Assembly (NCBI GenBank): GCA_963966185.1
Contig: CAWZYM010000309.1
Coordinates: forward strand, 1-64,000
Direction of reading: 5' to 3'
DNA length: 64,000 nucleotides
From: Rhabditoides inermis
Lineage: Eukaryota > Nematoda > Chromadorea > Rhabditida > Rhabditidae
Shown here: positions 46,801 to 58,900 of the stretch, one piece after another
How the letters are laid out: each line of letters opens with the position of its first letter
How positions within the stretch are numbered: the stretch's first letter is position 1
Position numbers and translations under genes: made by a program
Notes under the pieces: generated by a model
Told to the model about the DNA's origin: nothing
Database searches by the model: none
The model's input: only the letters and a program-made list of their open reading frames with translations

Positions 46801-47058
46801 AAAGACCATTCGTGCATTCGATCCACACACAAACACACAAACAAAGAACATATGCGAGAGAGATGAATGGCGCGATTGGATTGGGGAGTGAGACGCCTAC
46901 TCCCGGAGGCGCTTTGTCTGCACAACTGGTTACACTTAGTGACTTAGAACAACTCACTTGTAGAATACATAGGTGACGAATGCAGTGAATACGATAATCA
47001 GCAAAACAACGGGCGTGACTTGGAAGAATCGCCGAACTGTCCGGCCCTCGGTGCCCAT
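38087..47058 (-). CDS. GT14 (Core-2/I-branching, Branch-domain) glycosyltransferase
   Basis: A type II Golgi-type membrane enzyme. ATG at 47058 lies 6 nt after a TTTTCAG acceptor. Residues 1-34 hold a short cytosolic tail and signal anchor (VTPVVLLIIVFTAFVTYVFY). Exons follow with FIPRAPRGGLECDYFRTE, KKKHYFPIEVPDSLEVHHH and MYFVRVVSQNYDFLEEVLT. Next come SPLHFYCFAIDAAATPQFEL, IRSLGACVFHLIVPPGRYDS and AHKACFDQLTAYEWEHAVIN with QENEIPVQSMQTLTTHVMRL. Then ILNATASWLNGRRDP, HCASESHDRYFRDGNCILGM and SKRLFVRADPQFDYGFVECI, with stop TGA at 38087. The order 'YC..D......F', 'W......E.P', then 'LF....D..FD....C' matches nematode PF02485 proteins, which transfer GlcNAc or xylose in branching reactions. 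Phases support joining the 45236 and 39529 exons, leaving a 5,706 nt intron that contains another transcription unit. Confidence 0.8.
38326..38346 (-). ncRNA. Predicted 21U-RNA locus 10 (GT14 intron)
   Basis: Minus-strand TACGTTTCA (38392-38384), 37 nt, then CATT (YRNT) with first U at 38346. Confidence 0.55.
38657..38677 (-). ncRNA. Predicted 21U-RNA locus 11 (GT14 intron)
   Basis: Minus-strand TACGTTTCA (38723-38715), 37 nt, then CAAT with first U at 38677. A GA microsatellite (38541-38586) lies nearby in the same intron. Confidence 0.6.
40361..40368 (+). promoter_or_regulatory. TATA-like core promoter of the nested unit
   Basis: GATAAAAG flanked by CCGCGCG and CCGCGC, about 85-130 nt upstream of the first spliced exon of the nested plus-strand unit. 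The context closely resembles the MSP promoter box at 27134-27142. Confidence 0.45.
40608..40628 (-). ncRNA. Predicted 21U-RNA locus 12
   Basis: Minus-strand TACGTTTCA (40675-40667), 38 nt, then CAAT with first U at 40628. It lies in an intron of both the nested unit and GT14. Confidence 0.6.
40779..41076 (+). repeat. Purine (GA/GGA) tract
   Basis: About 300 nt of almost pure purine (GAGAGGGAG, GAAAAG variants) filling an intron of the nested unit up to its acceptor region. Confidence 0.9.
42018..42038 (-). ncRNA. Predicted 21U-RNA locus 13
   Basis: Minus-strand TACGTTTCA (42084-42076), 37 nt, then CAAT with first U at 42038. In an intron of the nested unit. Confidence 0.6.
42307..42613 (+). 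repeat. Purine (GA/GGA) tract
   Basis: About 300 nt of nearly pure purine in the intron before the block at 42622. Confidence 0.9.
43562..44000 (+). repeat. Tandem duplication of exon plus intron, 249 bp period
   Basis: Two direct copies begin at about 43562 and 43811 and include an expanded GTT array, the line TTTATATGACGTTTTGCTTC, an acceptor, and an exon whose start reads NIFHPPR in one frame. A more diverged third copy of the exon is at 43043-43146. Each exon copy has two AG acceptors 10 nt apart (for example exon starts 43637/43647 and 43886/43896). Confidence 0.85.
45118..45138 (+). ncRNA. Predicted 21U-RNA locus 14
   Basis: Plus-strand TACGTTTCA (45072-45080), 37 nt, then CAAT with first U at 45118. 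Inside the large GT14 intron, downstream of the nested unit. Confidence 0.6.
45567..45947 (+). repeat. Pyrimidine (CT/CCT) tract in GT14 intron
   Basis: About 380 nt of CTCTCCCTCC variants with internal repeats such as CCTCTATCTCTCTCCCTCCC, filling the intron between two GT14 exons. Confidence 0.9.
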
Positions 47059-48328
47059 TTGACACTGAAAATAAAGTGTACAAGGAAATGGACGTCTACG
47101 GATTCCAATAACATAAATCCGCATCTCACACCGCCACTTTTCGAACTTGACGTCATTCTGATGGCAGCGGATAGAGAAAGGACATCCGCGGAAAACACGA
47201 AAACTTGAATGTTGAAACGTGGACAGTCGCAAGGTCAACCAAGTTTGCAAATGGAAACGACGGGTAATCAGAGATCGATCGATACTGATCAGGCTTGATG
47301 GTTGATCAGCTGGTTGACCGGCGATCGATACGGGGGTGATCCGTGAGACTGTCCGTATGACTGTTCTCGGGCAGTCGTCGTCTCCTGCTGTCTGCATCTC
47401 TCGCCACTCTCCTCCCACTACTCTCTCTCTCTCTATTCTAACGAGTTTCTTCACGGGGCAAACTGTAGTATAGGAGACATCACACAATCAACCCGGTATT
47501 GCAATGGCTACCTGACGAGACGTGAGAAATAGAAAGAAAGAAAGAAAGAAAGAGTGAGAGAGAGAGAGGAGTGGGTGATTGCTGTTTTCGGTGTTTGAGA
47601 TTGCGGCGGCGAGACGTCATTCTTCTCATGCACTTGTGTTCAGAGTACCCTTTATTTGGTATACACTCCCCTCCCGAATCCGCCAGATACGTCTACATCA
47701 TTTACACATGATAGAATGCACTCTAATCACAATATTCTACGTCTATTCTAACAAATGATCGGGCCCATCGAAAAGAATCCTTCAAGTCAACCATGGAGCC
47801 TATCGGAATAAGCTCGTGTGGAAGCAGTTCAGGCGCGAGATACCATAGACACAGTAAAGGAATCTCGGTCTCTATTCTTGTCAGTTCATATGAACACTAT
47901 TCAATGAATCATCTCGATTCCATAGTTCATGTTTATTAACACATTGATTCTCACAAAGCGCATCATATTATTACAGGCAATGAGAAGGAAAAGAGAGGAT
48001 CAGTGGAAACGTAGTGCTAAAATCTCTTGTCAACGTAGCAGCCGCGCGCCGGGCGCTCACAGCAAAACACAATACACAGAAACGATACTCGATCGAGCGA
48101 GCATGGAGGTCGAGGGATAATGAATGAGAGAATGAGAGAATGAATATACCCTGAGAGGACGCACACCTCACATTCACACACAAAACAGAAGACAAGACAA
48201 AAGATACATGCAAATATAATATATATACTAGATCAATCTGTAGAGATTTCGACGGGAAAACGGAAACGAATATCTATTCACAGTGTTCGGAGCAAGTGCT
48301 GCTCCCTCTCCTCCTCCTCTTCCTCCTT
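47059..48328. other. Region between GT14 start and SCC-2 end
   Basis: GT14 promoter side at left, SCC-2 3' UTR at right. An AAAG simple repeat lies at 47532-47551. No further gene is supported. ATATAATATATATACTAG near 48215-48231 may be near the SCC-2 polyadenylation region on the minus strand. Confidence 0.4.
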
Positions 48329-48599
48329 CTACTCGTTGTCGTCTTCCATCTGCTCCGCCTCCTCCTCCCCTGCTCCCTCTGCTCCTCCCTCTGCCACTAC
48401 CTCCTCCTCCTCCTCTTCGTCCTCCTCTCCCTTGTCGTCCAAAGACAACAACATCTGGCGGAACTGAAAAGGAATACATCAAATAAGAACAAAACAAACA
48501 AATAAACAACTCACGTTGCAAATCTGGTGGGCAATGTTGAAGTGGCCGTTGAGAGTGTTGCGCTCGGCGGCGACCTGCAACGGATGAGCACATAACATT

Positions 48600-48651
<52 letters not shown>

Positions 48652-49756
48652 CCTCCCTCTCTCTCTCTTTCTCTTCCTCCCTCCCTTTCTCTATCTTTCT
48701 CTTCCTCCCTCCCTCTCTCTCTCTCCTCCTCATCTTCCTTCCTCCCCCCCTCTCTCTCTCTCTCCCTCCCTCCCTCTCTCTCTCTCTCTCTCCCCCCTCC
48801 ACTCACCTCCGGACTCATCTCCAGTATGGCCGTGTGTGGATAGAAGGTGTGTACATTTTTCCTCGTCACCGTCTTCTCGTACACCTTGGCGGCCTCGGAC
48901 GGAGAGTACTCCTGCACCTTCTGTTCGGTGAGTGCGTACATCTTCATGAGGAAGGTCTTGAGGTAGAGGAGGATGAAACACGCCTGCGACGTGTTCATCA
49001 GACAGATCAGACCACTCTTGTCATCAGGGAGACGGCCTGAGAAGGGATATTAGGGACAGAAAGAAACAACACACCAAATAGGTTTCACACTTTCACGAAA
49101 AATGACGCATTCTTGCAATGTAATAGGAGTGAGCAAATCTTATCACATCAGATAACAACTGACGATATATGAGTTCCGGCACAAAGTCGGCGTCGTCGTC
49201 CTCGGGGCCGGGCTGGCTGCGGGGCAGCAGCTGCGACTGCAACACGACACAGTCAATGGATACAATCATTATAACATTGATTGATTGATGCGTCCCTCCC
49301 CGCCCTACCTTGAACTGGTTGACGATGCTCTGTCCGGAGATGGATATGATCGAGTCGATCTGTCGGATCGCGTACAGAGGCTCGTCCAACACCTGCACAG
49401 TACACATCAAATCATGTTCACGTACTGGCACAAGAATCAGTGTTTGGTCAACTCTATTCTTTACTATACTTTTAACGCATAAAATACGCAACACTTATGG
49501 AACTAGTTTTTTTATGAATAAACAATTGTAATTCACTAACCGAGTTCAGCATAATCAATAAACACTTAATCAATCAATGCACACCTGGTAGGGGAACATG
49601 GCAATGTTGTCGGCGACAAAGATCCACTCGCACAGGGTGAGACGCTGCAAGCACACCATCACTCATGACTTCTCTCTCTCTCTCTCTTCTCTTGATCTCC
49701 CCCTCCATCCCCTCTCTCCTTCCCTTCCCTCTCTCTATTTTTCTCTCTCTCCCCCT

Positions 49757-49795
<39 letters not shown>

Positions 49796-49866
49796 CTCTC
49801 TTCTCTTGATCTCCCCCTCCATCCCCTCTCTCCTTCCCTCCCCTCTCTCTATTTTTCTCTCTCTCC

Positions 49867-49905
<39 letters not shown>

Positions 49906-52900
49906 CTCTCTTCTCTTGATCACCCCCTCCATCCCTCCCCTCCACTCACCTCCCTCGAGTCCTCCGCGAACAGTCTGAGCATGGCCGACAGGAAGCTCCT
50001 CCTCTGTTGTCTGTTGGCTCGCAGTGACTGGTAGAGTCCACTGAGCAGTGCCTGGCAGTCGCTGCTCATCCGGGGCAGGCGGCCGGTTGGGTCAAGCGCG
50101 TTCGTCTGACGACCAACTGAAACACACACACAATACGCTTAAGAACTACGTTACATCATATGCACGTGCGACTTCTATAATATCTGGTTTGTTTCTGTTA
50201 TCCTATTAAAGGTAGTGTACCCTCTGAATCTGGGTGTATGCGTAGATATAACATGTCATTGTTTACAATTCAATGAGTATATTATGATAATGCAAATATA
50301 CATTCTGAGACAAATTAGTTTTAAAAAATCATTTGATAATTGGAGTGAGAAATCGTAGAATCTAATAACTCTCAGGCAAAGTCGCGAGCGCCCCGCGGGA
50401 TTCCACGGTTTTTCGCGGCGCCCTCGCGTTACCCGCGGGCCTCCCGACAGTGCGCGGTACCGCGCGGGGATCCCGCGGGAGGCGCGAAATGCAGATTGAA
50501 CCCGGCGGGATGGTTTCTGTTTTCGGGGATCCCGCGGGGCTTTCGAGGAAGTCCCGAACAATGTAACGGCGTCCTTTTCACGTTTAAATTTTGCGAACGC
50601 GGAAGTTCTGCGATTTCATTCATTTCATGTTTGTATTGTTTATTTTTTTTGTTATTTTGTAGGTTTGTTGTATGTATATGGTGATCCGAGCACGCGGAGT
50701 GCTCCCGGCTGGCAGCAGTAGGCTAGTACGAGAAAATATGGAAGGTGCGTGCATGTTAAGTTCGAAGTTCGAATCTTGTTACGTATAACATTATTCTCAT
50801 TAAGATGCTGTCATCCTGACCTACTGGAATGAAAAGAGGCGGGGCGCATCGCGCTCGCCTCCCCCCCTCGTCCCCCACGATCGCCTGAGGCTGACAAATG
50901 GCCCGCTGTACTCTCCAAAGGAGTGTTCCGGAGAAGGGAGAACTGGGAAACAGACACTGCTCGTCGACCACGTGGGCACGTAGAGGACTGTCGTCCAGTT
51001 CATGCTCGTCAAGGTGTGTGTCGAAAAGAACTTGTTTTTTCGTACATCACTTTATGTTTCAGGGAAAGTACGCTATGTGCCGGAAGGAGGCGGAGTGCAA
51101 ATGTTCTCGGCCGATGCCGACCACTTCGCGCAGATCGAGAGAAGGTACACGAGGAGAAGGTTGGTGGATGAAGGAGTGATATGAATCACGATCAATCTCT
51201 CCAGCACAAGTCTGACTGCATTCTTCTTCTCGCCGCGCACCTGTCGATAGGCTTCAAGGTGAAGCAGTTACGCCTCAAGGAGCTCGTGCTGCACCTCATA
51301 CAGGTAATGATTTGTCCATATAGATTGATATTGAGTGATTGGTGTTCAGGTCAACTTCGAGTCGATCAGCAGGAGGAGTGCCAGTACAAGATCAAGCCCG
51401 CCATTTTCGATCCAAGCTCAAGAACAAGTTGTGCTCAAGAACAAGTCTTCGCCACCTCTCCAAATACTGTTACTTTGTGGTGCATTGATGTGTTACTTGT
51501 TTGTCGCGAATGAAATATGTTATCTATATGGTCGTTGGTGTATTTGAATAACAAAAATACAGGAGAGAACTACAACAAAGAAGTGCCGGATCAGTAGGCT
51601 GATAATGCTCTGCGCGGTTCCCGCGGGACTGTTTCGCTGTTTACGCGGGAATCCCGCGCGAACCGCGCAGTTCTCGGGGCTCCCGCGGGGCGATCTCGCA
51701 CCGCCCCGCGTTGTACCAGAGCGGACCGCGCATTCATCCCGCGGGAGCCGCCGATTCACCGCGCGGGGACCGCGAGGTTTGTCTTAGATTTAATCAGCTC
51801 GGGGGTGTGTGCACAACTTGCACGAAGTTACACAATTTGACCACACTATCGGCTGTTTCATTAAAGACAATTTATTTCCATGTGTTTATATTGTTTCTTA
51901 TGTCATTCTTATTTTGGATAACATTTTTAATATTTGTTTCTTTCACGAATTTGGCGGGAACAGCTGATAGAAAAATGATCTGCTAAACGCAGTAAGTTCT
52001 GTTAAAAAAAGTTGCGTAAATATGCGTATCATGTTGGATTTAAATTAATTTTTGATAAGTTTTAATATCATTATTTTTCATCACAAACAACCACAAACGG
52101 CATGAAAATATTTCTAAAAGGCATTGATAATACATTCGTGATAATTTTTAATATGGGATTCAGAGGGTACACTACCTTTAATTTCCCAAAGAGACAACCT
52201 CACGCGTATCCCCCCTCTGCCCACCCTGAATGGCACTCTGCTCGGCTGCCCTCTGTCCTCGCACCAGCTGTTCCCCGGCCGCCCTGGCCAGCATAGACTG
52301 CAGGTTGTACGCGATGCGGATGCCCACGATCGACTTGCTCTGAAAGGGAAAGTGTGAGGAAAACTATATTACGATAAATACGTAGCACTCATTCTACACA
52401 ACAAAAACTGCATAATGCGCCAACAATGCCCTTCAGATTTCTTGTACTTTTTCTATGCTCAACCACCTCATATCCCCCCCCCCTCGTACCTGCACCATGC
52501 CGGTGTACTTGCAGTCGATCTCCTTGAGCAGGTTCTCGACCCTGTTGCGTATGCTCTGCTGCGAGTCTGTGGTCATTGCGATGAGGGTGGGGATAGAGTC
52601 TCCGGGGGTGACCAGACCCTGCGACAGCGTCAGCCATGTCACCTGCAACAGTCACAGTCAGTCACACACACACACACATGAACAATACGCTTCACTCGCA
52701 AAATGTAAGCAGAAAACGGTGTAAAACCATAATATTTGCACTTCAAACCGATCAAATCGAAAACGATTCCAAACAAGTTTCGCCAAAACATGAACAGTCC
52801 ACAGGAGCCCATTAATTTAATTAAAGAAAAATCAACGAATAATTAAATAACTAACAATTAACAATGAAACATATAAACAACACTACTGACTGACCTGGCA

Positions 52901-55900
52901 GGCGGCGTGTCTGACGGCGTTGTCCGCGTGGAAGTAGCAGTTCAACACGTTCGCCCAGTACACCTGCAACCATCAATCATCTTCCTCCATCCTTCTCTCT
53001 CTCTTCCTCCCTCTCTCCTACCTGGATGACAGCCGATCCGAGTCCACTTCCGGCCAGCTCCATCTCCTTCAGATCCTGCGTCTCTTTCGCTCGAGCCCCT
53101 ACACATGAACATGACACATCAATCAAATTAATTGAAAACACCAACAATCTGCTTCACGCTGTCTTGTAAACCACTTTTTAAACCGCAATACCTTTTTCTG
53201 TTCAATTCATCTTTCACTACCCCCCTTCCCACTCACAGTCCTCGTTGCTCTTCACCAGCTTCTTCTCTTCGTTCAGCAGGAATATCTCCAGGTTCTTCAG
53301 ACCCTGGATCTTCAGCGGCAAACACGACTCGTCAGTGTTTCTGAAATAATTCCGTAAAGAAAATTCAAATCACGTTAACAAGCTATTATAACGCTACAAG
53401 TCAATTTTAAACACTGCCCAGTGAAAATCACAACAATGACATTTCCCATTTCTCTACTACAGGGACATAATCACAATGGATCACGCGTATCGAAAATGGA
53501 ATGGAACAACTCACTGGAGGATGAATCGGTACATGCTCTTGATCTCCTGACGAGTCCAGTACTCGGCATACTGCGCACACAGGTTGCCTGAAATGTTTTG
53601 ATCAATAATCGATAAATCAACCCCTTGCACATCGACCGACCAAGTCCGACGAGTGCGCGGTGCTTGACCATGCCGATGTTGCTGCGGCAGAAGAACTCGA
53701 GCAGGATGAACACGTTGTCCCGCACCCGCTTCCTCTCTGGCTCCGCGTCCTCGTCCCCCTCAGCCACCGGGGCAGCCTCCGGGTCAACCGACAGAGTCTG
53801 CAAACAGACAGAGGAATACCCTATACACGTACTGAGAGAGAGTCAAGCATTAATTAACGAACAGTGTACTCAACTCCTATCACTAGATAGCTTGAAACAT
53901 AACCATTATGCTAATCGCTCCAAAACATTTCGCACCTCAAAGCACAAACTGCTGGCCTCCTCGTCGGAGAGGATCGCGTCCCAGTCGTAGTAGCGAGCCA
54001 GCAGACCCAGGGTGAAGACGTACCTGCACAGAGGGGGCGTCTCCCTCTCTCATTCTCTCTTTCTTGCTCTCTCCCCCCTCCCCCTCTCTCCCCTCTCTGC
54101 TCTCCCCCCCCTCTCTCTACCTCTCTCGCTCTCTATCTCTCTCCCTCTCCCCCTCCTTCTCTCACCTCGTCAGCCGTGGCTTCCACGTGTCCGACAGCTG
54201 GAAGTTGTTCACCGTCATGTACTTGTTCTTGATCTTTACCATCGTCTCTGCAAACAAATTCATTGGTAAAAGAACGGTTGATTGAATAGACATAACACCT
54301 CCCAACCCTTTATCCAAGTGAAACATACAATACCCGAGTACTCACGCGCGATCTCGATGAACGTGGGTTTGAGTGCGGGCGGTGCTCTCTGCTGGGTGAA
54401 CTTGTTGTAGACGGCGGCCGAACACGCCACCGCACTCTCGATGATCACCATGCCCTTCGCGGTAGCCAGCCTGCGAAGCAGAGAAGGAATCAAAACTGTC
54501 AAAATATGTTACAGTGACGAGCCATGATTCTTTCAGATATTCACCATTTCAATTATTTGAAGCAATCAATCGTCTGTCCCAAAAAATAGAAAAACCGTAG
54601 AAATATGTTTCAGTAACATTCCATATTCTTTTATTACATGAAAAATTTCAATAATTGGGTTGCAAATGTCATAATTCACAAATCACAATGCATTCATTCC
54701 ACCTGACAAAACGTAATCAACTCACTTAGCCAGGAGCTCGTCGAGCGTGTTGATGAACGACTCACTAGGGCGGGTCATCAACGGAACCACGCGCTCCAGC
54801 ATGTTGATCACCTGAAGTCGACAACTCTACTCCCTCTCCTCTCTAACCGCTCCTTTGTTTGTCAGTCTGTCCTCTGTCGTAAAAAGAGTAATGATCAAGC
54901 ACACCGAACCAACTAGATTCGTCGTCATTTGTTTTTATTTCTCCTCTCTCCTCCCTTCCCCCTTCCTACCTGGTTGAGCACCTGGTCCTCTGCGGGTGTG
55001 CTGCTCTTCTGGCTGGTCGACGTCAGATATGGCTGCAGTGTCTCCGCGTGCGCCACCATCAACTCCGGCCGCACCTGCACACACAACATCATTCGCATAC
55101 GTTTCACACACATCATACATGTGTTACATACAAATTTCGGCAATCTATGGAATCGCTCCAGTGTTTCCAGTACAATTACGCTACACGCTATATACATAGT
55201 CCATACGGCTCACCAATTCTTGGATCATGCCCAAATCAGAATACAAACTGAACCTCTTCCCCACGCACCTTGCTGAAGAGGGAGAGTGTGGTGAGTGCGG
55301 CGAGCATCCTCTCCTGGTTGTGCGAGTGCTCCGCGGCAGCCGACAGACCGGCCCCGCCAGAGACACACACCCCATCCCCACCGTTCACAGAACCGTTCTC
55401 TGAAAGATACACATACATCATTCACCATAAACCAAAATGCACATTGTTCTTTAATGAGTTCTCACGGTCTTCGATGAACCACAAAAATAACTGTGTCATA
55501 CTATACTCCTCTTCCACCATCTTTTAAAGACTACACAATTCAAAAAGATCCATAAATCAGTATGCAATTGTACCCCAAACACGCGAATCAGAGAGCGGTC
55601 TACTCTGTTCGAAGTGGCATAGACCACGGTAATCTCCCGACCGACCGTTGGCGATGGTGCTGTCCAGTTGGAGGACGTTGTCTACGAGGCAGTCGACGAG
55701 CTGCTTGCTCGCATACAACACTCCCTTGTCGCCGCCCTTCACGATAGAGATCAACAACTGTTCCACCTACAACACACACACATAATGAATGACATGCAAA
55801 ACCATTCAAAGTATGTAACACTCAGTAATCAAACTCATTTTACCGATAACTTAACAATTCTCGTTTTGTCGTCATGCAATGTCAACTGTAATTTAAAAAA

Positions 55901-58900
55901 AATAGGAAAGATAACTGCAATACTGTGAATCGATACCTGATCAATAATCTTCTCCTCGGCACACATGCGCATCATAGTCGTCATTTGGACCATCTGAAAA
56001 GAGAATGTCAGTCTCTCTCACTCCCCCTTCCCCACCTACCTTGTTGAGTAGAGTGAGTGTGTCCTTCTCCCTGACCGGCTGGAACCACAGCTGAGTGAAC
56101 GTCTCCATGATCAGCTTCTTCACTCCGTCCTCGTCGTTCACTCGACGCATCATGCGGGCAAGCATCTCCGGGATCTGAAAACGATCATTTGCATACTGTT
56201 TGCACCTACAACTTGCTCACCTTGTCAAAGTCTGGATACTTGTCGCATAGCTCTCGCATGATGCGGATCACACGCTTGCGCACAGACATTCCAGCGTCCT
56301 GTAACAGAATGGGTGTGAATCTCCCTCGTTTCTCTCCCCTCCCCCCACCTTTATCCTCTCGAGTAGAATGGGGTAGTACGTGGGAATGACATCTGGACAG
56401 TTGACCACGTACTTGCCCAGCAGCTCGATCGTCGCCTCACGAACCTACAAACATCACAGTCACACAATCATGTCATCTACGTTTCTGCAGAACACCAATC
56501 GCTATCCCACCGACTAACGTGTAATAGTGTAATTCCGGATGAAGAATATGTAGGACGAGTACACAAAATACGTTTCGAATTCCGAATCTCTCAAAATAAT
56601 CTAGACTCCATATAATAAGAAGAAGCAACAAGCAAAATATGTCAAATTACTGTGAACGTATAAATCCACCCACCTGCGCGTTCGAGTCGACCATCCTGGC
56701 CTGCACGGCAGCGTGCACATTCGACTGAAGCAGATCATTATCACTACTGATCCAATCACAGATATCAAATGACGACTCACGTTGAGCAAGACCTTGGCGT
56801 CGGCCTCGATGATCTGCGTGAGACAGCGGAGGGCCTTGGTGCGCAGGGACACGGTCGTCTCCCGGGACACACCGTGCAGGATCTGAACACGCCAACCATA
56901 CGCTACACGGGCAAAACAAGAGCAACTAGGAACATCAGTATCAATCTGCACTTCTGCACTGCAGGTATATTTGAATTCAAGCGTGAAAAGACATACCCAA
57001 AGTGAACTGATCGAAATGCCTGACCTGTTTGAGGAAGACCTCAAACGAGTGGGAGAAGTCCCTCCTGCTCGCCAGGTACTTGACCGTCCACGCAGCGTCG
57101 CACTCCAACATCACGTTGCCGATACGCCTGCGAGATAGGAGTTTCAATTACGGATTACAGCGAATCTCACATTGGCCAACAACTTTTAAAATCCGACCTA
57201 ACATTACTGTGAAACCGACATGTCATTGTCATTGCAACACCCTCCTTCTATTCATTCCCCCCCCCCTCTTCTTACTTGATGGCGTCGTTCCTCTTGCGCA
57301 TGTGTTTCTTGTCGACGAGTTTGATGAGGAACTCCTTCATCGCAGTCGCCTTCTCCAACATCTTTTCCTGCTTCTTCTCCAGCTTGCGACGCTCCTGACA
57401 CACCACCACAATTATAGTTTGAAAAGAGAAAAGAGAGAGGGGGGAGAGAGAGAAAGAGGGAGAGAGGGTAGAGAGATAAACAGGCCCGACCGACCTTGTC
57501 GGTGAGGTCGTGTTTCTTCATCTCCTTGTACTCTGCCCTCGCAATGTCCATATCCTCCGCCGTCTCCTTGTACCACTCACCCACGTAGAAACGAATCGCA
57601 AACTGAACACATCAGTTTTCAACAAATACTGAACTACTGTATGTATGATGAATGGCAATATCAACTTCATAGTCCGAATCCCCCTCCCCCTCCCACCTCG
57701 ATGGTGTGGTCGGCGTCTCCGCGGCTCTCGACGAGATAGTCGATCAGCGCCTGCTCCAGCTTCTTGTGCTTCTCTGTCGTTGACAGCTGCAACGGGGTCT
57801 TCCCATCTCTCCCCCCTCCCTCTCTCTCCCTCCCCTCTCTCTCTCCCTTCCCCCCCCTCTCTCTCTCCCTCCCCTCTCTCTCTTTCTCTCCCTTCCCTCT
57901 CTCTCTCTCTCTCTCTCTCTTCTCTACCTCGCTGATGTCCACTTCCTTGATGCTGTCCGGCTGCTCCTCCGGCTCCATCTCATCGTACACCAGAGTACGC
58001 ACCACCATCTGCATATATCACGCATTACTTCATTTCCCGTTACCATACGTTTCAAACACGTCAAATAAAGAAAATCTAGTAGCGTAAGTAATGTCGATTT
58101 CATTCAATTGCGATAAAAAATCACAGGTTCGAATTTTAATCTAATAAACTCACATCCATCCTGTCCGTGTCGCTGCCAATCTGCTGGTCCCTGCGCAGGC
58201 GGGCCGTGATCGAGCCAATGTACTCGAGAGAAGCCGTGCGGAGGGCGATGTCCTGCTGTTTGTTGCTGGAATCATATTCATCGTATCACACCTCCCTCCC
58301 CCTCTCCTGCCTCTTCCCATGACTCACTGGTAAGTCTTTGTGAAGAGCTGTCCGAGTAGGTTGAGTACAAACTCGGCTGCCGGCCACTCGGGTCTGTTCA
58401 GCACTGCCAGCAGGTCAGCCACGAACCCGTCCAGCAGACGACGGAAGTCCTCCTCCTTGTTCGTCAGCCTAAACATAAGACATCACATCAACAAACCACA
58501 AAACGACTGATGCACACATCCGAATTCAATTGTCGGCCGAAATATGTTTCAATCGCGAAACAACTTTGCCTAATCTAACACCCTTACAATGAGTATGACG
58601 GAAAATCTATCAAACACTTACTTGGCTAGGAATCCGGAGATGAATAGGTAGGCAAGTCGCTGGGCGTCGCGGAACGACTCCTTCACCATCACGTCCGGGT
58701 TCTCCTCCGGCTCCCCCTCCCTATCACGGTCCTCCTTGCTGTGGCGCTTGCGCTTCGGCATCTGAACACATACTACTCTCTCTCTCTCCTCTTTCTCTCT
58801 ATCTCTCCCACTCCCTCCCCTCTTTTTTCCACTCACCCTGATCGTGCTCTGAACGAGCTGCAGCACCAGCACCGTGCAGTTGTTCAGCCACGCATCAGAC

